38,513 bases of DNA from NCBI GenBank assembly GCA_009774625.1, contig VSOB01000030.1:1-38513 (forward strand), in the 5' to 3' direction. Of this stretch, positions 8,861 through 17,072 are shown piece after piece; the first letter of the stretch is position 1, and each line of letters opens with the position of its first letter. The notes beneath the pieces were generated by a model. The model saw only the letters and a program-made list of their open reading frames with translations. It did not search any database and was not told the origin of the DNA. This stretch comes from Lachnospiraceae bacterium. GTDB lineage: Bacteria; Bacillota; Clostridia; Lachnospirales; Lachnospiraceae. A program made the position numbers and the translations under genes.

Positions 8861-9958
8861 TCATGTCTTTTGAGCCTGCATGTCCCGGACAGAATCCCGC
8901 TCCGTAATATGCAGTTCAAATTCATAATTGCCGTCAAACCCTGGATTCTTTATCATTTCCAACAGATTGCCCGCTGCTTTCCAGCCCAGCTTTTCCATTG
9001 GATACGGAATCGATGTGAGTTTCACATTTCCCAGTACCGCCAGTTCGGAATCATCAATGCTGGCAATGGACAAATCCTCAGGAACACGGATTCCCATTTT
9101 TCCCAGCACCTGCATCAGGGCAAACGCCACTTCATCATTGTAGGAAACCAGAGCGCTGCACCCTTCCAGCCGGTCCCTGATCTTGGCCTGCAGCTTGGAA
9201 AAATCTTTAATATCCTCTGTATCCACCCACAAGATTCGTGACTCATCCCAGGCGATCCCCGCCTCATGCAGCGCCTCCATAAACCCTGCATACCGCAGAT
9301 GTCCCTGGCCATCGTCCAGTTTGAATATACCGGAAATATTGCGATGACCTTTTTCGATCAGATACGCCGTGGCCAGTTTCCCGGCCTGCTTATCGTTCAT
9401 GGTAACATGCGGTGCGTTCAGCAGAGGATAAAAACTGTTGATAAACAGAACCGGTATTTTTCTTTTTTGTATTTCCTGATAATAGGGCAGGTTCAAATTG
9501 GGAAGCGCACTTTTGGTTGCCTCCACAATCAGTCCCGCCACCTCATCCTTTTCCAGAATGTCCTCCAGAATCGTCCGTTCTCTGTTGACCAGATTGTTGG
9601 TAAACGCAATCTGCACAGAATATCCTTCTTTAAACAATACATGCTCAATCGACTGAATCGTTTTTGGAAAAATATAATTGTCCAGATACGTCGTAACGAC
9701 TGCAATCCTGTTTCTTCCGGCAGGGCCTTCCACAAACAGATTCTCCCGAATAAATGTCCCGCTGCCCCGCACCCGTTTTACGATCCCGTCAGCTTCCAAC
9801 ATATCAATCGCATGGCGTACAGTCTGTCTGCTCAACCCGAACATCTGACTGAGTTCGTTTTCCGAATACATTTTTTCTCCGGGAAGCAGTTTTTTCATTT
9901 CGATCTGTCTTTGTATCCACTCTGCAAGCTCCCTGTATTTAGGTATGTTTTCAGCCAT
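8861..9958 (-). CDS. araR: AraR-type arabinose repressor (GntR HTH + LacI-like sensor)
   Basis: DNA-binding repressor that should leave its operators when L-arabinose binds. Residues about 5-75 form a GntR winged helix (KYRELAEWIQRQI, LPGEKMYSENELSQMFGLSRQTVRHAIDML split here around the turn, GSGTFI). Residues about 80-365 are a LacI/periplasmic-binding sensor (IAVVTTYLDNYIF, GLIVEAT, GHRNISGIF, LVSYNDEVAFALM, IASIDDSELA). This domain order defines AraR of Bacillus and Clostridium. It lies between the transporter genes and araA. GAGGAA sits unusually close to the ATG, but no later start would keep the helix intact. TGTA/TACA palindromes ahead of chvE are its likely targets. Confidence 0.92.
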   Translation of the reverse strand: MAENIPKYRELAEWIQRQIEMKKLLPGEKMYSENELSQMFGLSRQTVRHAIDMLEADGIVKRVRGSGTFIRENLFVEGPAGRNRIAVVTTYLDNYIFPKTIQSIEHVLFKEGYSVQIAFTNNLVNRERTILEDILEKDEVAGLIVEATKSALPNLNLPYYQEIQKRKIPVLFINSFYPLLNAPHVTMNDKQAGKLATAYLIEKGHRNISGIFKLDDGQGHLRYAGFMEALHEAGIAWDESRILWVDTEDIKDFSKLQAKIRDRLEGCSALVSYNDEVAFALMQVLGKMGIRVPEDLSIASIDDSELAVLGNVKLTSIPYPMEKLGWKAAGNLLEMIKNPGFDGNYEFELHITERDSVRDMQAQKT

Positions 9959-9974
9959 TTCCTCAAATACCCAA

Positions 9975-10012
9975 AAGGCTGCTTATGGGACAGTCGTCAC
10001 ATCAGCAGCCTT
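9975..10012 (-). terminator. terminator or attenuator between gguB and araR
   Basis: On the minus strand AAGGCTGCT (10012-10004) pairs with AGCAGCCTT (9983-9975), followed by a short U-rich run (TTTTGGGTATTT). The araR ATG is only about 17 nt further on and no promoter is evident between, so this is probably a partial terminator that lowers araR and araA expression relative to the transporter. Confidence 0.65.
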
Positions 10013-10048
10013 CATCCCCTTACTCAATGTTCAGGCTTTTCCAGCCAA

Positions 10049-11218
10049 TCAGCTCTTCTTATTCTTGGAGATTACGTCAACTGTAACAGCGCCCAGAAGT
10101 ACGGCGCCTTTTACAATCTTCTGGATATCTGTGGACCATCCGTAAAGGGACATACCGTTGTTCAGAATACCCATGATAAACGCACCTACAACAGCACCTG
10201 TAATCGTACCGGCGCCACCGGCTACAGCCGCACCACCGATATAGCAGGATGCGATTGCGTCCATTTCAAATCCGTCACCGGCCTTCGGTGTGGAAGATGC
10301 ATTACGTGCGGAAAGCACGATACCAGCCAGTGCACTCAGAATACCCATGTTGGTATATACCCAGAAAAATACCTTCTTTGTGTCAATACCAGAAAGGTTC
10401 GCAGCTTTGCGGTTGCCGCCCAATGCATAAATCTGGCGGCCTGCCACTGTCTTGCTTGTGATAAACGCATAGGCGCCTACCAGAACTGCCATAATCAAAA
10501 GGACAAAAGGCAGTCCGTTATAGCGTGACAATTTGTAGAAGAAGAACCATACGATTACGAGCATAACCGCTTCTTTCACAGCGGTCTGCCACATGGGATT
10601 GGTGGCAAAGTTATATTTTTTCTTTGTTGCGATGCTCTTTAACTCGCTTAAAACAAGTATCACTGATACGATTGCTGCCACAATGATACTAACCAGATCC
10701 ATTGTACCGTCACCAAACGGAACTTTAATGGTGGGAAGGAAACCTGCACCGATGAATACAAAGTTATCCGGCAAAGGTCCCTTTGTCTGTGCCTGCAGCA
10801 CAGTATAGGTAAGGCCACGGCCCATCAGCATGGTAGCCAGCGTTACTACGAAAGGCGGGATGCCCAGGTATGCAATAAAGAAACCTGCAAACATACCAAT
10901 GATAAGGCCGATCACCAGCGCTGCAATAATGGCAACCCACATATTCATCTTATAGTCAACCATAACAATACCAGCAGCCGCGCCTGTTACGGCAACAACA
11001 GAACCAACGCCCAGATCCACGTTACCGGTCAGTACGCAGAGAAGCATGCCGACTGCCAGTATTACAACGTATCCGTTCTGCATAATCAGGTTGTTGATGT
11101 TGGCGGGAGAAAGGTTTTTTCCGCCTGTCATAACAGCAAAAATCAAATAAATTGCAATAAGGGCAAGGAACATACCATATTGCTTCATATCCAGATTAAC
11201 TTCTTTTTTGTTATTCAT
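10049..11218 (-). CDS. gguB: multiple-monosaccharide ABC transporter permease
   Basis: Membrane channel of the sugar importer (GguB/MmsB/XylH branch of the BPD_transp_2 permeases). Ten or so hydrophobic segments are spread over about 390 residues. Family markers include GMLLCVLTGNVDLGVGS, GIPPFVVTLATMLMGRGL, the internal loop GRQIYALGGNRKAANLSGI that contacts the ATPase, and IGGAAVAGGAGTITGAVVGA. I favour the ATG at 11218, eight bases after AGGA; the in-frame ATG at 11224 lies only two bases from it. The start overlaps the end of gguA. Substrate L-arabinose is inferred from the neighbouring ara genes. Confidence 0.93.
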   Translation of the reverse strand: MNNKKEVNLDMKQYGMFLALIAIYLIFAVMTGGKNLSPANINNLIMQNGYVVILAVGMLLCVLTGNVDLGVGSVVAVTGAAAGIVMVDYKMNMWVAIIAALVIGLIIGMFAGFFIAYLGIPPFVVTLATMLMGRGLTYTVLQAQTKGPLPDNFVFIGAGFLPTIKVPFGDGTMDLVSIIVAAIVSVILVLSELKSIATKKKYNFATNPMWQTAVKEAVMLVIVWFFFYKLSRYNGLPFVLLIMAVLVGAYAFITSKTVAGRQIYALGGNRKAANLSGIDTKKVFFWVYTNMGILSALAGIVLSARNASSTPKAGDGFEMDAIASCYIGGAAVAGGAGTITGAVVGAFIMGILNNGMSLYGWSTDIQKIVKGAVLLGAVTVDVISKNKKS

Positions 11219-12770
11219 TTCCATCTTCCTTTCTATTATGAGCCATAATACATTGCATAATCTTTTCCTGTGTTACTTCTTCTTTTGTCAGTTCGCCTGC
11301 AATCTCACCTTCATTGATTACATAAACTCTGTCACAGGTACCGATGATCTCCGGCATTTCGGAAGAAATAACAATGACTGCCTTACCGGCTTTTGCAAGG
11401 TCATTGATGACACAATAGATCTCGTATTTCGCACCTACATCAATACCACGGGTAGGTTCATCCAATATCAGTACATCCGGCTGTGTCAGCATCCATTTTG
11501 CAAGGACAACTTTCTGCTGATTACCGCCTGACAGAGAGCCGACTACCTGCTCGATGGAATTTGCTTTGATATTGATTCGTTTTTTATATTCTTCGGCGGC
11601 CAGGATTTCATCATTGCCGTTGATCACGCCATGACTGGAAAAGAACTTGGGCCGTGCTGCCATTGCCATATTTTCCTTGATATCATTAATCAGCACCAGG
11701 CCATATGTTTTACGATCCTCAGACACATATGCCAGCTTATTGTCAATGGCATCCTTGACTGTCTTTAACTGGACCTCTTTGCCATTGATTTTTACAGTAC
11801 CACTGATCTTCTGACCATAACTGTGTCCGAAAAGGCTCATGGCAAATTCTGTTCTGCCGGCGCCCATCAGGCCTGCCAGCCCTACCACTTCTCCCGCTTT
11901 TACACTGATATTTATATTTTTCAGCATTTGACGGTTGCCGTCATCGGGATGGAATACATTCCAGTTGTTTACTTCAAAAATCGTATCTCCCAGAGTAACC
12001 CCTTCACGTGCCGGATACCGGTTTGTAAGTTCACGTCCCACCATACCTTTGATGATACGGTCCTCTGTAAATTCATCCACGCCCTTGATAATCGTTTCAA
12101 TGGACTGTCCGTCACGGATAACGGTTACTGCATCGCAGACGTATTCGATCTCGTTCAGCTTATGGGAAATGATAATACAGGTAACACCCTGTTTCTTCAG
12201 TTCCAGCATAATATCCAGCAGTTTCCGGCTTTCTTCATCATTCAGGGCTGCGGTAGGTTCATCCAGAATCAGAAGCTCTACCTTTTTCGCCATCGCTTTC
12301 GCAATTTCAATCAACTGCTGTTTGCCAACACCAAGTGTACTTACCTGAACATTCACGTCCTCGTGTTCCAGTCCGACTTTTTCAAGCATTTCCTGGGCTT
12401 TTTTTCTCGTCCTGGTCCAGTCGATGATCCCTTTGGCGGAAGTCTGCTCGTTTCCGAGGAATACATTTTCAGCTACAGAGAGATTGGGACTAAGCGCCAA
12501 CTCCTGATGAATAATTACGATACCCTTTGCTTCACTGTCGCGCAGGTTGTGGAAATTACAGGTTTCGCCTTTGTACACAATGTCACCTGAATATGTACCG
12601 TGGGGGTAAACGCCTGACAGAACATTCATCAGCGTTGATTTACCGGCGCCGTTTTCCCCGCACAACGCATGAATCTCGCCGCGTTTTACTTTCAGATTAA
12701 CATCATTCAAAGCCTTAACGCCCGAAAATTCTTTCGTAATATGATTCATCTCCAAGATGTAATCCGACAT
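11211..12770 (-). CDS. gguA: multiple-monosaccharide ABC transporter ATP-binding protein
   Basis: Drives sugar import. The 519-residue protein holds two ABC cassettes in tandem, as in MglA/XylG/GguA. The first has Walker A GENGAGKST (about residues 36-44) and Walker B LLILDEPTAAL. The second has the usual degenerate Walker A GLMGAGRTE, signature LSGGNQQK and Walker B VLILDEPTRGID. The ATG follows AAAGGAG. A strong hairpin lies in the gap to the binding-protein gene upstream, so this gene is probably expressed below chvE. Confidence 0.95.
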   Translation of the reverse strand: MSDYILEMNHITKEFSGVKALNDVNLKVKRGEIHALCGENGAGKSTLMNVLSGVYPHGTYSGDIVYKGETCNFHNLRDSEAKGIVIIHQELALSPNLSVAENVFLGNEQTSAKGIIDWTRTRKKAQEMLEKVGLEHEDVNVQVSTLGVGKQQLIEIAKAMAKKVELLILDEPTAALNDEESRKLLDIMLELKKQGVTCIIISHKLNEIEYVCDAVTVIRDGQSIETIIKGVDEFTEDRIIKGMVGRELTNRYPAREGVTLGDTIFEVNNWNVFHPDDGNRQMLKNINISVKAGEVVGLAGLMGAGRTEFAMSLFGHSYGQKISGTVKINGKEVQLKTVKDAIDNKLAYVSEDRKTYGLVLINDIKENMAMAARPKFFSSHGVINGNDEILAAEEYKKRINIKANSIEQVVGSLSGGNQQKVVLAKWMLTQPDVLILDEPTRGIDVGAKYEIYCVINDLAKAGKAVIVISSEMPEIIGTCDRVYVINEGEIAGELTKEEVTQEKIMQCIMAHNRKEDGNE

Positions 12771-12830
12771 TTTCTCAGCTCCTTTTCTTTGATTTCTTAT
12801 CTTATGATTCTATGAATCCTCCACAGATTC

Positions 12831-12862
12831 AAAAAGGGCGGCAGCTTTTCCTGCCGCCACCC
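12831..12862 (-). terminator. attenuator hairpin between chvE and gguA
   Basis: Minus-strand GGGTGGCGGCAG pairs with CTGCCGCC(C) across a GAAAAG loop and is followed by TTTTT. It is a good intrinsic terminator placed inside an ABC operon, which usually leaves the binding protein in excess over the ATPase and permease. Confidence 0.8.
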
Positions 12863-12897
12863 TATCATAACTTTTTTAATTACGGAATGGAATTGTA

Positions 12898-14067
12898 TTA
12901 CTCAGCCAACTGTTCTTCTGTGTAATATCCGCCGTCTACGATGATTTCTTTGTAGTTGTCTACGTCAACTGCTACCGGTGTGCACAGATAAGAAGGAACT
13001 GTGATTACGCCGTTGTTGTACTGATCTGTATCGTTGATTTCAGGCTCTTTTCCTTCCAGAACTGCCTGTACCATGCTTACGCACTTCTCAGCCAGAAGGC
13101 GTGTATCTTTGTAGATAGACATTGTCTGAGAACCGGAAATGATGTTCTTGGTAGCCATCAGCTCTGCATCCTGTCCTGTTACCAGAGGCCAGTTTTCAGA
13201 TGTATAGCCTGCACCTTCCAGAGCAGCCTTACAGCCATATGCGAAACCGTCAAATGCAGTTGCACAGATGTCAAGATCTTCGTCAGCATAAAAACCTGTC
13301 AGATAGTTCTCGCAGTTCTGCTGTGCTGTTTCCTGAGACCATCTTAAAATACAGGTATCATCAAAAGAGGTTCTGCCGGACTTGCATACCAGTGTGCCAT
13401 TGTCAAGATACGGCTGAAGGACTTCCATCAGACCGTCATATAACATATGAGCGTTGTTGTCATCAGGAGAACCCATGAAGAACTCAATTGTGTAAGACTC
13501 TGTAGCGTTTGCCAGATCTTTCTTTTCTTCGATATATTTACCGATTGCTGTACCAACACCCTTATTATCGAATGTTGCGTAGTAGGAAACTGCGTCTGTA
13601 TCCATCAAAAGACGGTCATATGCGATAATCGGGATACCTGCTTCTTTAGCCTGTGCTTCTACATTAACCAATGCGGAAGAGTCGATGGAAGCGATAACCA
13701 GACAGTTAGCGCCGCTTGCGATCATATTCTCAATCTGAGAAACCTGTGCCTGTACATCATCCTCTGCATACTGAAGGTCTACTTCATAACCAAGGCTCTC
13801 AAGCTGTGCTTTCATGTTAGCGCCATCATTAATCCATCTTTCAGATGACTGGGTAGGCATTGCCACACCAACCTTCTTGCCATTTGCTTCTGCTGCCGGA
13901 GCTTCTGCCTCTGCTTCGCCTTCTGCTGCCGGAGCTTCTGCCTCTGCTTCGCCTTCTGCTGCCGGAGCACTTGCCGGTGCATCTCCGCTGCCGCTGTTAC
14001 CGCAGCCTGTTAACAGAGCCGCAACCATCGCTACGCTGAGCAATGCGCCCAAAAGTTTCTTTTTCAT
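12898..14067 (-). CDS. chvE: sugar-binding lipoprotein (ChvE/XylF type)
   Basis: Captures a monosaccharide at the cell surface for GguA/GguB. A lipoprotein signal ends at LLTGC (about residue 22), then an Ala/Glu-rich linker with tandem repeats (about residues 30-60), then a type 1 periplasmic-binding fold (VGVAMPTQSSERWINDG, LVIASIDSSALVN, IPIIAYDRLLMD, ATAFDGFAYGCKAALEGAG, TGQDAELMATKNIISGSQTMSIYKD). This matches the ChvE group that binds arabinose, galactose, glucose and xylose. GGGAGG precedes the ATG. The promoter upstream has AraR-like operators, so L-arabinose is the likely substrate, but the sequence alone does not prove it. Confidence 0.92.
   Translation of the reverse strand: MKKKLLGALLSVAMVAALLTGCGNSGSGDAPASAPAAEGEAEAEAPAAEGEAEAEAPAAEANGKKVGVAMPTQSSERWINDGANMKAQLESLGYEVDLQYAEDDVQAQVSQIENMIASGANCLVIASIDSSALVNVEAQAKEAGIPIIAYDRLLMDTDAVSYYATFDNKGVGTAIGKYIEEKKDLANATESYTIEFFMGSPDDNNAHMLYDGLMEVLQPYLDNGTLVCKSGRTSFDDTCILRWSQETAQQNCENYLTGFYADEDLDICATAFDGFAYGCKAALEGAGYTSENWPLVTGQDAELMATKNIISGSQTMSIYKDTRLLAEKCVSMVQAVLEGKEPEINDTDQYNNGVITVPSYLCTPVAVDVDNYKEIIVDGGYYTEEQLAE
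13891..13968. repeat. 33-bp tandem repeat in the ChvE linker
   Basis: A 33-bp unit begins at 13891, repeats exactly at 13924 and starts a third partial copy at 13957. It is in frame and encodes about 11 residues (AEAEAPAAEGE) of the surface linker between the lipid anchor and the binding domain. Copy number could change without a frameshift. Confidence 0.85.
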
Positions 14068-14103
14068 GTCTTTTCCTCCCTGAATGATAAAATTTTGAAA
14101 AAG

Positions 14104-14115
14104 TTGTATCTACAA
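14104..14115. promoter_or_regulatory. candidate AraR operator, leader site 1
   Basis: TTGTATCTACAA is a perfect palindrome (TTGTA-TC-TACAA) in the chvE 5' leader, downstream of the predicted transcription start. It carries the TGTA/TACA half-sites expected of AraR. Confidence 0.5.
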
Positions 14116-14116
14116 T

Positions 14117-14133
14117 CCATACAAGTTGTATGG
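14117..14133. promoter_or_regulatory. candidate AraR operator, leader site 2
   Basis: CCATACAAGTTGTATGG is a perfect 17-nt palindrome with a single central base, next to leader site 1. The half-sites face outwards (TACAA-G-TTGTA), so it could instead be formed by halves of neighbouring sites or form an RNA hairpin. Confidence 0.45.
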
Positions 14134-14283
14134 TTTTGTACATTCCATCTGCTTTACGGGGACTTTTTGCAAAGAAGTATTTCTTCTCTTTGTGCGCTTT
14201 GTATAATTTTTATATCGATCAGACCAATCCCCACAGCATCTTTTCCACCATTTCCGAAAACTCTGTCCTATGCGTGTATCAAT

Positions 14284-14312
14284 ATCATATAGCACTATTG
14301 TCGATTTGTCAA
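14284..14312 (-). promoter_or_regulatory. promoter of the chvE-gguA-gguB (arabinose) operon
   Basis: TTGACA (14312-14307), a 17-bp spacer and TATGAT (14289-14284) on the minus strand. This is the strongest promoter match in the arabinose region and predicts a leader of about 210 nt before chvE. Palindromes lie on both sides. Confidence 0.8.
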
Positions 14313-14325
14313 CACTTTTTCTGAA

Positions 14326-14341
14326 AAAATGTGTACATTTT
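14326..14341. promoter_or_regulatory. candidate AraR operator, upstream site A
   Basis: AAAATGTGTACATTTT has perfect 7-bp arms (AAAATGT/ACATTTT). It lies just upstream of the chvE -35 box, and its centre is 22 bp from the next site. Confidence 0.5.
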
Positions 14342-14346
14342 CTCCA

Positions 14347-14364
14347 AGTTGTATGTGTACAACT
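14347..14364. promoter_or_regulatory. candidate AraR operator, upstream site B
   Basis: AGTTGTATGTGTACAACT has perfect 7-bp arms. It is the closest match in the window to the known Bacillus AraR operator form with TTGTAC/GTACAA half-sites. It is followed directly by a run of nine C. Confidence 0.65.
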
Positions 14365-14373
14365 CCCCCCCCC
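14365..14373. repeat. C9 homopolymer between operator palindromes
   Basis: Nine consecutive C (G on the minus strand) separate upstream sites B and C in the chvE promoter region. Slippage would change the spacing between two candidate operators. Confidence 0.9.
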
Positions 14374-14374
14374 A

Positions 14375-14390
14375 ATTGTGTATACATATT
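14375..14390. promoter_or_regulatory. candidate AraR operator, upstream site C
   Basis: ATTGTGTATACATATT has a TGTATACA core that is a perfect palindrome with degenerate flanks. It shares the TGTA/TACA half-sites of sites A and B, with its centre about 27 bp beyond site B. Confidence 0.4.
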
Positions 14391-14426
14391 CCATAAAGCC
14401 GCGAGCCTGACTTATTCCGGCTGATC

Positions 14427-14804
14427 CTATTCCTGTTTCCTGCCCGTCTCCTGACCGGAAGCAGCAGTTTCTGTTCCTTCATCTGTCTCTGCCGCGCCTC
14501 CTGCGGGTATTTCCGGGCTGCCGTCCTCCTCATCGCCTGCATCCAATGCACCGCCCACATACCGGCCCTGCAGCAACGCCCGTCCACTGAGAAAGATAAG
14601 CAAAATCCCTGCAACCGCAAATCCTATCATAAATGCACCAAGCAGATATTTGTCCCTGCCTTCGCCGCCCACAACGCCGTCCATCAGTTCGTATGATGTA
14701 TACAGCAGATAAAAGCCCACCACCACCTTGATGGTCAGCGAAAACTTGGGCAACAGATATTTCGTGGGAATTTTTCCGTCCGTATTTGCTTTTTTCTGTG
14801 ACAT
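14427..14804 (-). CDS. small membrane protein of unknown function
   Basis: I do not recognise this 125-residue protein. It has a short basic N-terminus (SQKKANTDGKIPTKYLLPKF), two hydrophobic segments at about residues 23-40 and 55-75 (VVVGFYLLYTSYELM and LLGAFMIGFAVAGILLIFL), and an acidic, Gly/Ala/Thr-rich tail of about 40 residues that is probably disordered. It lies between the yjfF terminator and the arabinose promoter region on the minus strand. GGAGG lies a few bases before the ATG (GGAGGTATCAT). Its codon use resembles its neighbours and its start is clear, so I take it as a real gene, possibly with its own promoter. Confidence 0.7.
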   Translation of the reverse strand: MSQKKANTDGKIPTKYLLPKFSLTIKVVVGFYLLYTSYELMDGVVGGEGRDKYLLGAFMIGFAVAGILLIFLSGRALLQGRYVGGALDAGDEEDGSPEIPAGGAAETDEGTETAASGQETGRKQE

Positions 14805-14883
14805 ATGATACCTCCGTTTTTCTTTTTCTGATACCAGTATATCAAAATCCTGTCCATTCTACAACGTCGGACCTGCCCACATC

Positions 14884-14923
14884 AAAACAGCAGCCACCCC
14901 CATAACGGGATGACTGCTGTTTT
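14884..14923. terminator. bidirectional terminator after yjfF
   Basis: AAAACAGCAG (14884-14893) pairs with CTGCTGTTTT (14914-14923) around a GC-rich inner stem. Both strands end in a T-run, so it can stop transcription in either direction. On the minus strand it lies beyond yjfF and insulates the small membrane-protein gene. Confidence 0.85.
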
Positions 14924-14930
14924 ATCCATG

Positions 14931-14970
14931 ACAATAGAAAGTGATCAAAACGAACCCCACTTTCTATTGT
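14931..14970 (-). repeat. 13-bp perfect hairpin just after yjfF
   Basis: ACAATAGAAAGTG and CACTTTCTATTGT are exact inverted copies with a 14-nt loop, about 20 nt after the yjfF stop and directly before the main terminator. No U-run follows, so it looks like an mRNA 3' stability stem or an additional pause site. Confidence 0.7.
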
Positions 14971-14991
14971 TTACTGCATCATAAACTATAG

Positions 14992-16011
14992 TTATGCTTT
15001 CTTGGCCTCTTTTACCTTTGCAAAAATTGCCTGCAGCACAATAAAGAAGCAGAGCAGAATCGCTGTGATAATGTTGGCCCAGGAACTGATCAGCTTACCA
15101 TTGGTCTTTACCAGACTGGAAATCGTTCCGTTGATCAGCACACCAAACAAAGAACCAACGACATTTCCCACACCGCCGGTCAGCAATGTGCCGCCGATAA
15201 CCGACGAGGAAATCGCATCCATTTCCATACCGGTTGCCTGCTGAGTCGTACCGCACATGGTATTCAGACAGTAGCAGATACCGCCGATGGAAGTCAAAAA
15301 GCTGTTCAGCACATAGGCACGCATCGTAACGGACTTTACATTCAGTCCCATCAATGTGGCAGACTGCTGATTTCCGCCTACCGCATAGAGGCTGCGTCCG
15401 AAACGGGTGTATCTGAGCATCAGGAAGATCAGAACTACAATCAGCAGAGCCACCAGTACAGAAGCCCGGATATACGGTACCTGATAAATGCCTTTTTTAT
15501 TTACATAGCCGCCGAAGGGTATGTTGATCTTTGTAGAGGACAGTTTGGTAAACAAAGGGTCGCTGACAATACTTACCTGATCTGTACAGAGCACCGCTGT
15601 CATACCTCTGGCAAAGAACATACCTGCCATCGTTACGATAAAGGGCTGAATTTTCAAATATGCCACGCAGAAACCCTGCGCCAGCCCGAATACCAGGCCC
15701 ATAATCAGTACCAGAACCATCAGAAGCGGGCTGCTCATGCCCCACTGTTCAATGCCCACTGCAAGAAACATACAATCCACTGCCACAAGAGAACCTACCG
15801 AAATATCGATTCCGCCGGTCAGCATGACACATGTCATACCGCTGGCCACACAGATCAGACCCGCATTGTTGATCAGAATATTCAAAAAGTTCTGTAAATG
15901 CGCAAAGCCTTTTGCAGAGTACACCAGGCATCCGCCCAGATACATGACAAAAAATAATACAATGGTAATCACAAGCAATAAGCTGTTGCCGTTCAGTTTT
16001 GTTTTTTTCAT
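14992..16011 (-). CDS. yjfF: furanose-type sugar ABC permease (YjfF)
   Basis: Second permease of the YtfQRT-YjfF importer. The 339 residues are mostly hydrophobic, with family markers GMTCVMLTGGIDISVGS, LKIQPFIVTMAGMFFARGM, the ATPase-contact loop GRSLYAVGGNQQSATLMGL and SSVIGGTLLTGGVGNVVGSLFG. Its ATG overlaps the ytfT stop as ATGA, with AAGGAGG within the end of ytfT, so the two permeases are coupled and probably form a heterodimer. In E. coli this system takes up galactofuranose; beside arabinose genes the substrate here may be L-arabinofuranose or a related furanose, which is an inference. Confidence 0.92.
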   Translation of the reverse strand: MKKTKLNGNSLLLVITIVLFFVMYLGGCLVYSAKGFAHLQNFLNILINNAGLICVASGMTCVMLTGGIDISVGSLVAVDCMFLAVGIEQWGMSSPLLMVLVLIMGLVFGLAQGFCVAYLKIQPFIVTMAGMFFARGMTAVLCTDQVSIVSDPLFTKLSSTKINIPFGGYVNKKGIYQVPYIRASVLVALLIVVLIFLMLRYTRFGRSLYAVGGNQQSATLMGLNVKSVTMRAYVLNSFLTSIGGICYCLNTMCGTTQQATGMEMDAISSSVIGGTLLTGGVGNVVGSLFGVLINGTISSLVKTNGKLISSWANIITAILLCFFIVLQAIFAKVKEAKKA

Positions 16012-17072
16012 GCTGCCTTCGCCTCCTTTGCCGCTTTTTTAGCGGACAACTTCTTGAAGTAGTCCTTAACAGGATCCGCCTGCAGTACAACGATCAGGAT
16101 AACCACAATCGCCTTGAATACAGGCGCCTGCGCGGAAGAAATACCCAGCGCGTACATGGTGGTGGTAATGGCCTGAATCGTATAAGCGCCAATCAGAGAA
16201 CCGGCCAGATTGAACTTGCCGCCGCCCAGACTGTTGCCGCCCAGAGCAACCGACAAAATAGCATCCAGCTCCATGTTCAGCCCGATGTTATTGGTATCAG
16301 CAGAGTAGATACGGGAAGTTGCCGTCAACCCGGCAATACCTGCGCAGAATCCGCAGATCACATAAGTAATCAGAATAATCTTGGCAGAATTGAACCCAGA
16401 TATTCTGGCTGCTTTTTTATTGATACCCACGCTCTGAATAAAGGTGCCAAGCGCCGTAAAGCGTAAAACCAGCGCGGCAACAGCAATGCAGACTGCCGCA
16501 ATCAGTATCGGGGTGGGAAGAATGCCCACATAAGATCCGAATACCTGAAAAGAAGGTACACGAACATATACGATCTGGCTGTTACAGAGCAGCAGACCGA
16601 TGGCGCGTCCGGCCGACCACAGAATCAAAGTGGCAACCATAGGCTGAATATTCAGATATGCTACCAGGAAACCATTGAAAAGGCCGCATACACATGCGAT
16701 CAGCACACCGCCCAGAAGCCCTACCCAAAGTGGCAGCGCATATGAATTGGCTCTGGCCACCCCATATCCTGCAAGGAGCATACAGCAGAAACCGCCGGAC
16801 AAACTCATGACAGAACCCACAGAAATATCAGTACCTGCAGAAGAAGATACCACCAGCGTCATGCCGATTGCCAGTATGGCGATCTCACTGCCGCGGTTCA
16901 GTACATCAATCAGACGTCCATATAAAACACCGTTTTTAATCAGGATCTGAAAAAACGAAAGGGGTGCATTGCCGCATGCAATATCATAAATCACATTGAT
17001 CAGCATAACAAGAAGCATACTGAAAATCGGCAGGAATAATTGTTTTTTGGTTAAACTTTTTAATTTACTCAC
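16008..17072 (-). CDS. ytfT: furanose-type sugar ABC permease (YtfT)
   Basis: First permease of the importer, about 354 residues, with GMTLVVSSSAGTDISVGSVMSL, LNIQPMVATLILWSAGRAIG, the loop GTFIQSVGINKKAARISGF and LDAILSVALGGNSLGGGKFNLAGSL. The predicted start is GTG at 17072, because AGGAGG lies eight bases ahead; an in-frame GTG at 17081 would directly touch that ribosome site. The start overlaps the end of ytfR. The last codons overlap yjfF. The pairing of two non-identical permeases is characteristic of the YtfQRT-YjfF group. Confidence 0.92.
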   Translation of the reverse strand: MSKLKSLTKKQLFLPIFSMLLVMLINVIYDIACGNAPLSFFQILIKNGVLYGRLIDVLNRGSEIAILAIGMTLVVSSSAGTDISVGSVMSLSGGFCCMLLAGYGVARANSYALPLWVGLLGGVLIACVCGLFNGFLVAYLNIQPMVATLILWSAGRAIGLLLCNSQIVYVRVPSFQVFGSYVGILPTPILIAAVCIAVAALVLRFTALGTFIQSVGINKKAARISGFNSAKIILITYVICGFCAGIAGLTATSRIYSADTNNIGLNMELDAILSVALGGNSLGGGKFNLAGSLIGAYTIQAITTTMYALGISSAQAPVFKAIVVILIVVLQADPVKDYFKKLSAKKAAKEAKAA

